A stretch of DNA of 64,000 nt from Candidatus Poribacteria bacterium (lineage in GTDB: Bacteria > Poribacteria > WGA-4E > PCPOR2b): positions 172,084 through 236,083 of the forward strand of contig JAJEAL010000053.1 of assembly GCA_022822785.1 (NCBI GenBank), in the 5' to 3' direction. Under the pieces are notes generated by a model. The model was not told the DNA's origin and did not search any database. It saw only the letters and a list, made by a program, of their open reading frames with translations. This document shows, piece by piece, positions 51,623 through 60,672 of the stretch. The stretch's first letter is position 1. The number at the start of each line of letters is the position of its first letter. The translations under genes were made by a program, and so were the position numbers.

Positions 51623-53383
51623 ATGCCGATACCAAATCTGAATAGAAATATCCTTTCGGTGGAGACACCCCTTCCACCACCAGCTTGGGCGCTTTTGGAG
51701 CGGGAACTCATCCGCGCTCAAACCCATGCGTGTGAGGCGTTTTTTGATCGCTATTTTGACGAGCGTGGCTATCTGATCTGCATCCCGCGCTGGGGCGGAA
51801 ACGATGGGCCAGACGATGCCATTGAGAATCTCACCGGTTGGCCCATCTTGCACGCGCTTGGTGCCTCAGATAGCATCTTGCAGATGTATAAACTGGCATG
51901 GGAGGGACATCTACTGCAATATACAGAGGCGAAAACGGTGGAGGTCCCCTTTGCCCGTGACGGGATGTACTATAAAGAATTTTCTGTCATGTTTGACTGG
52001 TTTCATCACGGCGAGGGGCTGGCGGTTTTTAACTTGCAGGGCCTGTCGGATCCCTACGACCGTACATTCCAGAAGCGGGTCAGGCGTTTCGCCGGTTTCT
52101 ACATGAACGAAGATCCACAGGCTCCGAATTACGATCCGGAGCACAAGATTATTCGCAGTATGTTCAACGGCAGTCGAGGACCGCTTCTACGCAAAGCGAC
52201 CGCGCTCGATTGGGCAGGGGACCCTATTGAAGTCGAGGGACGTTTCAATGCGCAACACGGAGAACGCAACTTTGAGGAGATGCTAGCACATTTCAAGGAC
52301 TATACCGACATCGTCGGCGACCATCCGCTGAATCTTGCTGCGACGACCCTCGCCATCAATGCGTACATGCTCACCGGCGAAGAAAAATACAAAGCATGGC
52401 TCCTTGAATACGTTGATGCCTGGGCGGAGCGAACAGCTGCTAACGGTGGTATTATCCCTTCTAACATCGGTCTAGATGGCACGATAGGCGGCGAATGCGA
52501 CGGCAAATGGTACGGTGGCTGCTACGGCTGGGGTTTCACTGTCGTTGTTCCACAAACGGGCGCATTGTCGGATCGCAACGCACATGTTCGAGCGATTGCC
52601 GGTTTCGGAAATGCACTACTGGCTACCGGCGACCAAAGCTATGTCGACGTGTGGCGAAAGATGATCGAAACAATCAATTCAAATCAGAAGACAGTAGACG
52701 GTCAGGTAATGTATCCCCACATGCATGGTGATGAGGGATGGTACAGCTACACGCCGCAGCCGTACAATCAAGGCGCGCTGGATGTCTACTACTGGTCAAT
52801 GAACCGCGACGTACTCAAGTGGCTGCCCTCAAACAGTTGGATCGGCTTCTTGGACGGAAAGAATCCGGACTATCCGGCAGAGACGTTCCAACGCGACTTC
52901 AGCACCCTGCGTCGGAAAATGCAAGGGATGCATGAGGATACCACAACGCCGGATACACGACTCTCGGACGACACCTTGGCGTTCAACCCTGCGGTGGGCA
53001 GCAGTTTAATTGAACTGACAATGGGTGGTATCACACCCCGTTTCGGTGAGCCGCTGCACTGTCGGGTACGCTATTTCGATCCCGTGAACCGACGCGCTGG
53101 GATGCCGGAAGATGTCGCCGCACTCGTCGAGACGCTGACCGATAATGAAACGACGCTCTCGCTTGTCAATATCAACCCTGTCGAGGAACAGACGGTCATT
53201 GTTCAGGGTGGTGCTTATGCCGAACACCAGCTTGTTAGCGCTACTGTCGATGACAAAACCTTGTCAATAGATAAATCTTCGTTTACTGTCCGTCTAGCGC
53301 CCGGTGCTGGTAGCCGTATCGTCCTGAAGATGAGACGTTACGCAAATCAACCAACGCTTATCTTTCCGTGGGACAGAGATTGA
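51623..53383 (+). CDS. Large hypothetical protein, probable alpha/alpha-barrel
   Basis: This 586-residue protein begins without a signal peptide. Many aromatic-rich helices with repeated spacing (about residues 50-400) suggest an alpha/alpha toroid, as in glycoside hydrolase or polysaccharide-lyase-like enzymes. A beta-rich C-terminal domain follows (about 455-575). Stretches such as R-W-G-G-N-D-G-P-D-D, Y-G-G-C-Y-G-W-G-F and M-H-G-D-E-G-W-Y could line an active site. I do not recognise a named family and do not assign a function. AAGGAG precedes the ATG. Confidence 0.7.
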   Translation: MPIPNLNRNILSVETPLPPPAWALLERELIRAQTHACEAFFDRYFDERGYLICIPRWGGNDGPDDAIENLTGWPILHALGASDSILQMYKLAWEGHLLQYTEAKTVEVPFARDGMYYKEFSVMFDWFHHGEGLAVFNLQGLSDPYDRTFQKRVRRFAGFYMNEDPQAPNYDPEHKIIRSMFNGSRGPLLRKATALDWAGDPIEVEGRFNAQHGERNFEEMLAHFKDYTDIVGDHPLNLAATTLAINAYMLTGEEKYKAWLLEYVDAWAERTAANGGIIPSNIGLDGTIGGECDGKWYGGCYGWGFTVVVPQTGALSDRNAHVRAIAGFGNALLATGDQSYVDVWRKMIETINSNQKTVDGQVMYPHMHGDEGWYSYTPQPYNQGALDVYYWSMNRDVLKWLPSNSWIGFLDGKNPDYPAETFQRDFSTLRRKMQGMHEDTTTPDTRLSDDTLAFNPAVGSSLIELTMGGITPRFGEPLHCRVRYFDPVNRRAGMPEDVAALVETLTDNETTLSLVNINPVEEQTVIVQGGAYAEHQLVSATVDDKTLSIDKSSFTVRLAPGAGSRIVLKMRRYANQPTLIFPWDRD

Positions 53384-53420
53384 CCAACAGTGGACGGGCT
53401 TCCTAACCGGCAAATCAATT

Positions 53421-53493
53421 CTTTAGGTCGGACCTCCCCGGTCACGCCTGGTCTCGGTACGGACAGATCCTCTCGGATTTGCCCGACCTAAAG
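53421..53493. repeat. Small element with perfect 11-base terminal inverted repeats
   Basis: CTTTAGGTCGG (53421-53431) and CCGACCTAAAG (53483-53493) are perfect inverted repeats bordering a 73-base unit. It lies in the 198-base gap before the enolase-superfamily gene. No protein is encoded. It resembles the other palindromic repeats of the window in size and setting. Confidence 0.5.
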
Positions 53494-53581
53494 TCCCTCG
53501 TAGCGTAGCGCCTGTCCTTGATACAATCGGGGACTTCTCGACCTGAGATTGTGAGGTCCATGGATTAGAAAGGATAATCTC

Positions 53582-54865
53582 ATGAAAGTGACAGATATCG
53601 AACGTATCGTCGTTGATGTGCCATTTACCCCTCGGCAGCACAAAATTACCCGCAGCAGTGTATCAGTGATTTACAACTGGTCAATTCTAGAATTGTGCAA
53701 GGTCACAACGGACACCGGACACGTCGGTTGGGGCGAGACCGTTATCCGCTATACCTATGGTAGAGTGACTGACCAGACGGTGGCAAGAGTTTTAGGTCAA
53801 CGTCCAGCAGAGCTGATGAATGACGATTCTCTCGGCGCAGGTTTGCAGATGGCACTCTTTGATGTTGTTGGTAAAATCTTAGAGGTCCCAGTCCATCAGC
53901 TCATTGGCACGAAGGTACGGGATTGGACGCCAATTTCTTGGTGGTGTACGAATGCCTCGCCCGAAGATTGGGCTGCCGAAGCGAAAGACGCTGTGAAAAA
54001 CGGCTACACTAGTTTCAAGAATAAGCCCCGTCCGTGGTGGGACATTGTTGCCCAAGTTGAGTTAGTTTCTCAGAATGTGCCGCCGCATTTCAAGCTAGAC
54101 CTGGATCCGAACGGTTCGTTCCAGAACGCTTCCGCTGCTATACCAATTATGAAGAAGCTGGAACAGTACCAGAACGTCGCCATGTTTGAGACCCCCATCC
54201 CACAGGATGATATATTGGGTAACAAACAGATTCGCCAAGCGGTCAACCGCCCGATTGCCATGCACTTTGGGAATCCACCTTACATCACCAGTGTTCGTGA
54301 AGAAGTCTGCGATGGATTCGTCATCGGTGGCGGCAAATCCGCTGTTGTGCGGCAGGGCGCCTTGAGCGCTGAGGCACAGAGACCCTTCTGGTTGCAGCTG
54401 GTGGGTAACGGCTTAACAACAACATGGGCTGCCCACTTGGGCGCGGTGCTAACCCATGCCACTTGGCCCACGATTAGCTGCATCAACCTCTTTAGCCATC
54501 ACCTCTTGAAAAAGCCGATCGAGGTAGTGGGTGGGTATCAGCAGGTGCCTGATGGGCCTGGACTGGGTGTTGAGGTGGATGAAGACGCGGTCGAAAAATA
54601 TCGCGTGTCTCAAGAACGGCTAGATGGCTTTGAGAAACATGGAGAACCGATTCACAGGTTACCAGAAGTTATCAAGACGATCGTCTATCCGGACGGAAGT
54701 TGCATACACATGACTGACCAAGGCCTTGGATACTTCAATGCAGGTAATGGGCCCGCCTATGTGGAGGGTGTCCGCTTGGAGATCCGGGAAGACGATGGAT
54801 CCAAGGAGTGGCGCGATCTGTTCTCTAGGGCGCAGGAGCAGCCGGTACGTGACCGCTGGAGATAA
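53582..54865 (+). CDS. Enolase-superfamily (mandelate racemase/muconate lactonizing) protein
   Basis: Members remove a proton next to a carboxylate using a Mg-bound barrel. The 427 residues have the N-terminal capping domain and a barrel with F-K-N-K (K-x-K base), D-L-D-P-N as first metal ligand and F-E-T-P-I-P as second. The third ligand, usually in P-I-A-L-D-E/D, is here P-I-A-M-H-F-G, so the carboxylate is replaced by His. The protein may use an altered metal site or have another activity. The ATG has a weak AAAGGA nearby. Confidence 0.85.
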   Translation: MKVTDIERIVVDVPFTPRQHKITRSSVSVIYNWSILELCKVTTDTGHVGWGETVIRYTYGRVTDQTVARVLGQRPAELMNDDSLGAGLQMALFDVVGKILEVPVHQLIGTKVRDWTPISWWCTNASPEDWAAEAKDAVKNGYTSFKNKPRPWWDIVAQVELVSQNVPPHFKLDLDPNGSFQNASAAIPIMKKLEQYQNVAMFETPIPQDDILGNKQIRQAVNRPIAMHFGNPPYITSVREEVCDGFVIGGGKSAVVRQGALSAEAQRPFWLQLVGNGLTTTWAAHLGAVLTHATWPTISCINLFSHHLLKKPIEVVGGYQQVPDGPGLGVEVDEDAVEKYRVSQERLDGFEKHGEPIHRLPEVIKTIVYPDGSCIHMTDQGLGYFNAGNGPAYVEGVRLEIREDDGSKEWRDLFSRAQEQPVRDRWR

Positions 54866-54912
54866 TTAAAACGCGGCGATATGTTATCCCTAACGACCTA
54901 AGGAGGCCGCCT

Positions 54913-55308
54913 ATGTCATCGGTCGCTGAACGTATAGATGATCCTTTACTCTGTGTAGTACATATCGGGAGGGGAGAGAGAATTACGGGGCTATTGGCGG
55001 AGTTGCTGAACCCTGTCAATTCGGAGAGTTTTCACGAATACCGTCTGCCTGCGAAAGCAGATGTTGAACTTCACTACCACGATTACGATGAATATTGGTT
55101 GTTCACAGCAGGCTGTCCCAAGGTGACACTGCGCCTCCCGACGGGAATTACAAAGACAATACAGCTTGAGGCCGGGGATATGGTGGCGTGTGTGCGAGGT
55201 GTGGAGCATACGCTATGGGCGGACCATGAATTGGTCTATTTCCAGTTTTCCAGTGTCCTTGACGGTAGCGAGCGTCATGGGCATCTGATCCGGTCCGATT
55301 CCGCCTAG
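54913..55308 (+). CDS. Cupin-like small protein
   Basis: This 131-residue protein has the two cupin half-motifs: H-Y-H-D-Y-D-E-Y-W near residue 54 and G-V-E-H-T near 98. These supply two or three His and a Glu for a metal. Such proteins can be isomerases, dioxygenases or sensors. It follows the enolase-superfamily gene after 47 bases, and the two may act on the same carboxylate. AAGGAGG precedes the ATG. Confidence 0.75.
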   Translation: MSSVAERIDDPLLCVVHIGRGERITGLLAELLNPVNSESFHEYRLPAKADVELHYHDYDEYWLFTAGCPKVTLRLPTGITKTIQLEAGDMVACVRGVEHTLWADHELVYFQFSSVLDGSERHGHLIRSDSA

Positions 55309-55369
55309 TCTTTCCGTCGGGTGGTCTGATAACAGTTTAGATTAGCCGTATCGGTTTCAAAGGAGTAGA

Positions 55370-56152
55370 ATGAATCAAATTCACGACGCTGTGCGTCAAC
55401 AGTTTAGTCAACATGCAAAATATTATGCCCAGAGCAAGGTTCACTCAGAAGGGGAAACGCTAGGGGTGCTTGTCGATTTTGCAGCACCGAATGGCACCGA
55501 GGAAGTCCTTGACATCGCCACCGGCACGGGTTTTACTGCCTTTGCCTTTGCGCCAAAGGTGGCGCATGTCATCGCGACGGATCTGACCCCTGCGATGTTA
55601 GATCAGGCGGAAGCTCTTGCCGGTGAGCGTGGATTACAGAACATCGACTTCCAAGTCGCTTCGGCGGAAGCTTTGCCCTTTGAAGCGGAATCTTTCGATT
55701 TGGTCACCTGCCGGATCGCGCCGCACCATTTTCGGGATGTGCCGCAATTTCTGTCGGAGACCTATCGGGTGTTGCGTCCGGGGGGATTGTTCTGCATGGT
55801 GGACTCCGTTTGTCCAGAGTCGGAACGACTTATTGAATGGCAAAATCGCGTCGAAAAGCTACGGGACCATTCCCACGTGTGGGGCTATCCGCCCTCGCAG
55901 TGGCGAGAGATGATCGAGGACAGTGGGTTCAGAATCGAGGACGAGGTACATACTCATAACGCGCTTCAACCGTTTTCGTGGTGGGCTGACCGTCCCGGTA
56001 ATTCGCCGGAACGGGTTCAACGGATCCGTGCCGCCTTTGATGAACTAAGCCCGGAGGAGGAGCCGATCTTTGCCATTCGGCGGGCGGCGGGAGAGTTCTA
56101 CTTTGCGTGGCCCATGTACTGCGTCAAAGCGCGAAAACCGGATTTATCATGA
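55370..56152 (+). CDS. SAM-dependent methyltransferase (class I, UbiE-like)
   Basis: The 260-residue protein has the class I methyltransferase motifs: V-L-D-I-A-T-G-T-G near residue 46, A-T-D-L-T-P near 70, A-E-A-L-P-F near 100, and V-L-R-P-G-G near 135. It is of the UbiE/COQ5-like type (Methyltransf_11/25). The acceptor substrate is not known. AAAGGAG lies before the ATG. It is the last gene before the accessory region that begins with the recombinase. Confidence 0.87.
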   Translation: MNQIHDAVRQQFSQHAKYYAQSKVHSEGETLGVLVDFAAPNGTEEVLDIATGTGFTAFAFAPKVAHVIATDLTPAMLDQAEALAGERGLQNIDFQVASAEALPFEAESFDLVTCRIAPHHFRDVPQFLSETYRVLRPGGLFCMVDSVCPESERLIEWQNRVEKLRDHSHVWGYPPSQWREMIEDSGFRIEDEVHTHNALQPFSWWADRPGNSPERVQRIRAAFDELSPEEEPIFAIRRAAGEFYFAWPMYCVKARKPDLS

Positions 56153-56178
56153 ATCGTGTGATTGCAACGTCGAAGCCA

Positions 56179-57078
56179 TCATTTTTTGTACTTGAACCGT
56201 GCAATCGCTTCCTGCTCTGTGAGCATGGTACTCGCATAATATGCTGGCATCTGCGGCGACTTCCATCTCCCTACAACCTGCATATCTACAACAGACGCCC
56301 CCGCTTTTGCAAGTGATACTGCAGACCCCACACGAAGCGAGTGCCCGGAGATGAAGCCTTCTATACCCACCTCACGTGCTCTGCGCTTGATTGCTGCACG
56401 CGCACCGTTGACAGATAAACGCCCGGGACAAACATGCTGCTGAAACCGAACACGGCGAAATAGGGCACCTTCATTGATAGCACCCACTTCAATATACCGT
56501 TTTATGACCTGCATGGTGGGTTCACCGACGAACTTATGCTCGCCGTGTCCCTCTTGATCTGTCTTGCTATTGCGAATCAACAGGGCCGATTCGGTTAAAT
56601 CCTCTATGTTGATCGCGACCGCTTCAGAAATCCGCAACAAGCAATCGCTCATCAGTCGAATCAGCGCTGAATCCCTCAGGCCTGCGACGGTGTTATCGGC
56701 TTCGGCGCGAACACAGATTTTTTCGACATCCTCCCACTCAAGTCCATTGACCGGTTTTCTGCCCCGATCCTTTCCTTTACGCCGAATCTCCTTTAGGGTC
56801 TGGTCGGTGAAGTGCGTATCTTTCTTATCAAGGGGTGAGCCTTCGATTTTGGCACGCCATTTGACCGCTTTAACCACCATTTCACAGGTGGCGGGTGCTT
56901 TGCCTTCTTGGTACAATTTTGAGACATATTCAGACAATAGCAAATCTGAGAGTGGACGTTCCAACAGCCAAGCTTCCAACTTGCAGAGTGTGTTCTGATA
57001 ATTTCTCAGGGTATTCGGTGCGACAGAACCCTCTACTAACCGCTTATTTTTCAAAGAGATAATTTTATCTTGAATCAC
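56179..57078 (-). CDS. Tyrosine recombinase/integrase
   Basis: This 299-residue protein has an N-terminal SAM-like core-binding domain (about 1-100) and a catalytic domain. The active residues are visible: Arg in L-L-R-I-S-E, Lys in N-S-K-T-D, H-S-L-R with His and Arg, W in G-R-W-K-S, and the nucleophile Tyr in A-Y-Y-A-S-T-M. It should be active. It starts with GTG behind GAGAGGA and faces away from the small-protein row on its right, as an integrase at an island edge would. I cannot identify attachment sites. Confidence 0.9.
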   Translation of the reverse strand: MIQDKIISLKNKRLVEGSVAPNTLRNYQNTLCKLEAWLLERPLSDLLLSEYVSKLYQEGKAPATCEMVVKAVKWRAKIEGSPLDKKDTHFTDQTLKEIRRKGKDRGRKPVNGLEWEDVEKICVRAEADNTVAGLRDSALIRLMSDCLLRISEAVAINIEDLTESALLIRNSKTDQEGHGEHKFVGEPTMQVIKRYIEVGAINEGALFRRVRFQQHVCPGRLSVNGARAAIKRRAREVGIEGFISGHSLRVGSAVSLAKAGASVVDMQVVGRWKSPQMPAYYASTMLTEQEAIARFKYKK

Positions 57079-57109
57079 CGATATGTTCCTCTCACAAATC
57101 TCTTTAGTG

Positions 57110-57293
57110 CGTATACATTATAGTACACAATATAAAATGTGTGTTGCCAAGGCTTTTTATTTTTTTGCAAAACAGGCACGATAACGACTATAATTGTAAG
57201 AAAATATCATAGATTTGCCCGGTATTCTCTGAATTCGTTGGCAAAACGTCGATTCTCCTATGAACTTACTTTGCACACTATAATGTGTATATC
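57110..57293. promoter_or_regulatory. Divergent TATAAT sites between the recombinase and the small-protein row
   Basis: TATACATTATAGTACAC (about 57112-57128) and, in opposite orientation, GCACACTATAATGTGTATA (57273-57291) share the ATTATAGT/ACTATAAT core with TATACA on one side. Each carries a TATAAT -10 box facing its own gene. They may be divergent promoters with a shared operator, or recombinase-binding sites. The 293-base gap holds no gene. Confidence 0.35.
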
Positions 57294-57371
57294 GTTTCAT
57301 CTGTTTTTGAAGCGGGAATTTTTGCCTTTAACGGAATGCCAAAGTATTCCTTACTCATAGGAGATGATTTG

Positions 57372-57701
57372 ATGTTAGCAACAAGTGTTTGGAATTCGCC
57401 AAGTCTTTGGAAGGTCGTTGAAAGAGCAAGTATCTATCTGATGATGTTTTTAGCGGTTGCGATGCTGGTGTTGCCACTGGTACAGGTGCAAGAGGCCGCG
57501 GCGAATCCAGTAGGGATCGGTCTATCACTAATCGGGATTGGGCTTGCCATTTATGCGATGTTGTGTCATAAATGCGGTGCATCGGTCGGTAGTGGGCACC
57601 TCGTGACATGTTACAATGACCACAATGGCACGGGTTGGAAGCAATTTTATATTTGTCAACCCGATCAGAAGTGGCATCATGGGAGCTGCGAGCAGAATTG
57701 A
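57372..57701 (+). CDS. Small membrane protein with Cys-rich tail
   Basis: I do not recognise this 109-residue protein. It has two hydrophobic segments (about 20-42 and 48-66) and then a C-terminal part with five Cys, beginning C-H-K-C-G. The tail also has several His and Trp. AGGAG lies nine bases before the ATG. It opens a row of small membrane-anchored proteins running to 61.9 kb. Confidence 0.6.
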   Translation: MLATSVWNSPSLWKVVERASIYLMMFLAVAMLVLPLVQVQEAAANPVGIGLSLIGIGLAIYAMLCHKCGASVGSGHLVTCYNDHNGTGWKQFYICQPDQKWHHGSCEQN

Positions 57702-57756
57702 GTACTCGGTTGCTTGTTAAACGTAAGCCTAATAGACGTAAAGGTAGGTGAGAGAT

Positions 57757-58077
57757 ATGAAGTGGTATTACTTTGGGCTTTTATCACTCGTTGTGTGTAT
57801 ACTTTGTACCTTGTGGGGCTGGTACATTGGAGGCTCTAATCATTTTCAGCAGCTTGCAGGGTCCATGGCAGCGGCCATCTGTCTAATCTTTCTAACACCT
57901 GGTCCACAGATTTTCAGAAGGATATTTCCAGATTTCAGTTCAAAGGTTCGTCACAAGATCCTTTGTATGCTCGGGGGGATTCTTTACGCGGCCTCGGCGG
58001 TAGCGAGCGACCAGTACTACTTCCGCCATCCTACCGCCCCGGAAATATCTACTATACTGAAGGGCTTGTTTCAATAA
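57757..58077 (+). CDS. Small membrane protein
   Basis: This 106-residue protein of unknown function has three hydrophobic segments (about 4-22, 30-48 and 66-84) with a basic loop F-R-R-I-F-P-D-F. It follows the preceding Cys-rich gene after 55 bases. AGGTGAG precedes the ATG. It has no recognised domain. Confidence 0.6.
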   Translation: MKWYYFGLLSLVVCILCTLWGWYIGGSNHFQQLAGSMAAAICLIFLTPGPQIFRRIFPDFSSKVRHKILCMLGGILYAASAVASDQYYFRHPTAPEISTILKGLFQ

Positions 58078-58094
58078 CTTTTCAAGGAGAATTT

Positions 58095-58475
58095 ATGATG
58101 TTGGCTTCACGATGTACTTAAGCAATATTTTCTATTGTCGGGATATTGATGGTCGGCGTTTGGGGAATCGTTGTTTTTCAGGTGTATGATGCCCATGGGC
58201 ATGGGTGGAACCCCATCCAATACACATCGACTGGTACAAATGTAACCACTCTCAGTATCGACGATCAATTCACGGTGACGAACACATGTGGCACCTGTTA
58301 TCAAGGCAATATAACGACGTTTGTCACTAAGAAGACGGTTGAGGTTGAAACGTTTGAGCTCCATTACCATTGGTGGGTGCTCCAGTATAAACGTACTATA
58401 TCCACAAAAACTGAGCAACGGACTCGGTTCGATGAGGGGAGTTGCTCGTATTCGAGTTGCCCTACGAATAATTGA
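58095..58475 (+). pseudogene. Small exported Cys-rich protein with an early in-frame stop
   Basis: The natural start at 58095 follows AAGGAG, but codon 9 is TAA (58119-58121). The same frame then continues for 117 codons: a hydrophobic anchor (I-V-G-I-L-M-V-G-V-W-G-I-V-V-F), a beta-rich part with T-C-G-T-C, and S-C-S-Y-S-S-C at the end. A CAA-to-TAA change would explain it. A shorter protein from the ATG at 58149 is conceivable but lacks a good ribosome site. The function is unknown. Confidence 0.55.
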
Positions 58476-58589
58476 GTTTTTTTCAGCATTTGTGCCACTG
58501 TGGAACGTTGACACATAGATCTGCCACAGCTTGACGGTTCGTTGTGGCAGATTTATGGCGGCCCCAAACTTCAGAAAGAGATTATCATC

Positions 58590-59738
58590 ATGTCAATTCG
58601 TCGTTTTATTCCTTACCTTATTGTGGCTGGTATTCTTGCGTTGCTTGCTGTCTCGTATGTGAGCTATAGAGAATACCAAAGCTATGTTGAAGTTCAGGAG
58701 TTTGTATCAAAAGCAGTGGCTTTTCGGCAGTCTTTCGATAAAGGGACTCAAAGGGGAGAAGATTCAAGCAATTGGCAAGACGCACAGAAGGGGAACCCCC
58801 CTGCATCGGCGACAAGTGGATTTGCTACCAGCCAAATGGAGCACGCCAGTACTCACAAGGGAGATTTCTCAAAAAAGGCAGTAAAGGTGCAGGTGCTCTC
58901 GCCAGAAGTGGTGGCAAAATATACGGGTGGGAATCCACATGAGGCGATTATAGTAAGCAAAGGGCCCCCGCCTCCGGTGGAAGTGAGTCAGACGTGGACC
59001 GCCGATGACATGGTGACACAGTTCATCGAGCTCCCAGATGGAAAAGTGGTCAAGGCCCTTGTTGTTCCCGGCCAGGAGATTCGGGAGGGAGATCGGGTTT
59101 CGGCGGAATATATTGAATCCGTGAGAGACAAGCGGGCGGAATTCCATATTAATGGGGTCTTGTTTGAGACTCCCAGTGGTGCAGACCGCGATCTATACAT
59201 GCAAAAAGCACTTTGGTCACGGATTTTAGATACATCTGTGGAGGAGGTCGACAGTCTCATTGCGAATCAGGAGTTGATTGTAAAGCCAGCAGGTGAGCCG
59301 CTGACAGCCGAGGAAACGAAAATCAACTTTGATTTTCTACGTAAATTTCCAAAGTTTGATTCTCTTCTAAGGTCAGAGCGTCCCGACTTATACGAGTCCG
59401 AACCTGTCTATGATGGGATAGATCAACAGTCTTCTGCAGATTGGGAAATTGACCCGGGGGGGTCTGATACTTCTGTATATTCAAAGCAATCTCCTCTATC
59501 TGAGCCTGAAACTGTCAAAAAAGGTAAGGGAGAGAACCTCGCCCCTGTGTCAAGTCAAGAAACGGAATCCCAAGAGAAGATATCCCCGGGACGTTTTGAT
59601 AAAGCACAACAGTTGATAGACCAGTACGGAAGGGAGGAGGGGCTTCGGCGGTTGCGGGAGATGGACCCTGAAGTGGCTCGTCAATTTGAAGGGCAGCGTG
59701 GAGGTGAACCAAGCCGTCAGCTCCAAGAAACACAGTAA
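58590..59738 (+). CDS. Membrane-anchored hypothetical protein, lineage-specific type
   Basis: The 382-residue protein has one N-terminal membrane anchor (I-P-Y-L-I-V-A-G-I-L-A-L-L-A) and a large outer part. The linker (about 60-110) is charged and low in complexity. A central region has W-T-A-D-D-M-V-T-Q-F. The end carries I-D-Q-Y-G-R-E-E-G-L-R-R-L-R-E-M-D-P-E, which I associate with paralogues in Poribacteria. The function is unknown. It lies directly left of the IS5 element. Confidence 0.65.
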   Translation: MSIRRFIPYLIVAGILALLAVSYVSYREYQSYVEVQEFVSKAVAFRQSFDKGTQRGEDSSNWQDAQKGNPPASATSGFATSQMEHASTHKGDFSKKAVKVQVLSPEVVAKYTGGNPHEAIIVSKGPPPPVEVSQTWTADDMVTQFIELPDGKVVKALVVPGQEIREGDRVSAEYIESVRDKRAEFHINGVLFETPSGADRDLYMQKALWSRILDTSVEEVDSLIANQELIVKPAGEPLTAEETKINFDFLRKFPKFDSLLRSERPDLYESEPVYDGIDQQSSADWEIDPGGSDTSVYSKQSPLSEPETVKKGKGENLAPVSSQETESQEKISPGRFDKAQQLIDQYGREEGLRRLREMDPEVARQFEGQRGGEPSRQLQETQ

Positions 59739-59770
59739 GCACTTTATACAGCACTTTTCATCAACGCTAA

Positions 59771-60657
59771 GAGCCTGTTTGAAAAATCATTTGAAACGGT
59801 TTCGCATCAAGTAAATGGAAGCAATGTACACCATAGCCTCAGCAGTCTCAGCCAATCGCTCATAATCCACAGTCAATCGGCGAAACCAACCGAACCAAGA
59901 AAAAGTGCGTTCCACAATCCATCGAAAGGGGACAACCACAAATCCCGATTGACCCACAGGCGTCGTGATATCCAATCGACACTGATGCTTTGCATATAAC
60001 CAGTCGCCTAAGTCTCCACGATAGCTAGCATCGGCACAGACTCACGGAATCGTTATGTGCCAATTAGAGATTTCTGTTAATAACTCTATAGCGACTCGGT
60101 TATCACTGATATGTGCATCAGTGACCTTCACCCGCAATGGAATGCCAATGGTATCGGTGACTATATGGCGTTTACGTCCTTTAACTTTCTTATGTGCATC
60201 AAAGCCTCTACTGTTTGCTAGTTCGGTCGTCTTGACCGATTGGCTGTCAATGATAGCTACAGTCGGTGAGGGTGTTTTGCCACTATCGCAACGCGTTTGG
60301 TTGTGAAGGGCTTGATGAATCATAAGCCATGTGCCATCAGTTTTCCATTTTCTGAAACGGGAATAGACGGTTTGCCACGGTGGCATCTGATGGGGGAGCA
60401 TACGCCATTGACAGCCTGACTTGACTATGTAAAAGATAGCGTTGATGATTGCGCGCATCTCCCACTTGAGCGGTCTGCCTCGTGGTGACGGCTTTGGCAG
60501 ATAGGGTAATAGGTTGTCCCACTGGGCATCGGTCAAATCCGTGGGATAGGGTGTTGGGGTCATGTTTATGCCTTTCATTGGAGCAGGATTTTACTGCATC
60601 AATGAATAAACGTAAACATCAACTTGGGAATACAATATTTCTTTTTAAAACAGGTTC
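59771..60657 (-). mobile_element. IS5-family insertion sequence (887 bases)
   Basis: The ends are imperfect inverted repeats: GAGCCTGTTTGAAAAA on the left and GAACCTGTTTTAAAAA on the right strand. A 3-base target duplication TAA flanks it (59768-59770 and 60658-60660). It carries a single transposase frame on the minus strand with one internal stop. The right target copy forms part of TAAGGAG, the ribosome site of the next gene, so the insertion left that site whole. Confidence 0.8.
59787..60563 (-). pseudogene. IS5-family transposase interrupted by TGA
   Basis: The frame opens M-T-P-T-P-Y-P-T-D-L-T-D-A-Q-W and has the DDE residues: I-D-S-Q-S-V-K, A-D-A-S-Y-R-G-D, and V-E-R-T-F-S-W-F. A TGA at 60042-60044 splits it between T-I-P and V-C-A-D, with the same frame on both sides. 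A CGA-to-TGA change would explain it. The element is probably not able to move itself unless the stop is read through. Confidence 0.8.
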
Positions 60658-60672
60658 TAAGGAGAATAGATT

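Noticed and set aside
60055..60306. Plus-strand frame inside the IS5 element.
   Set aside because: It is antisense to the transposase and has no features of its own.
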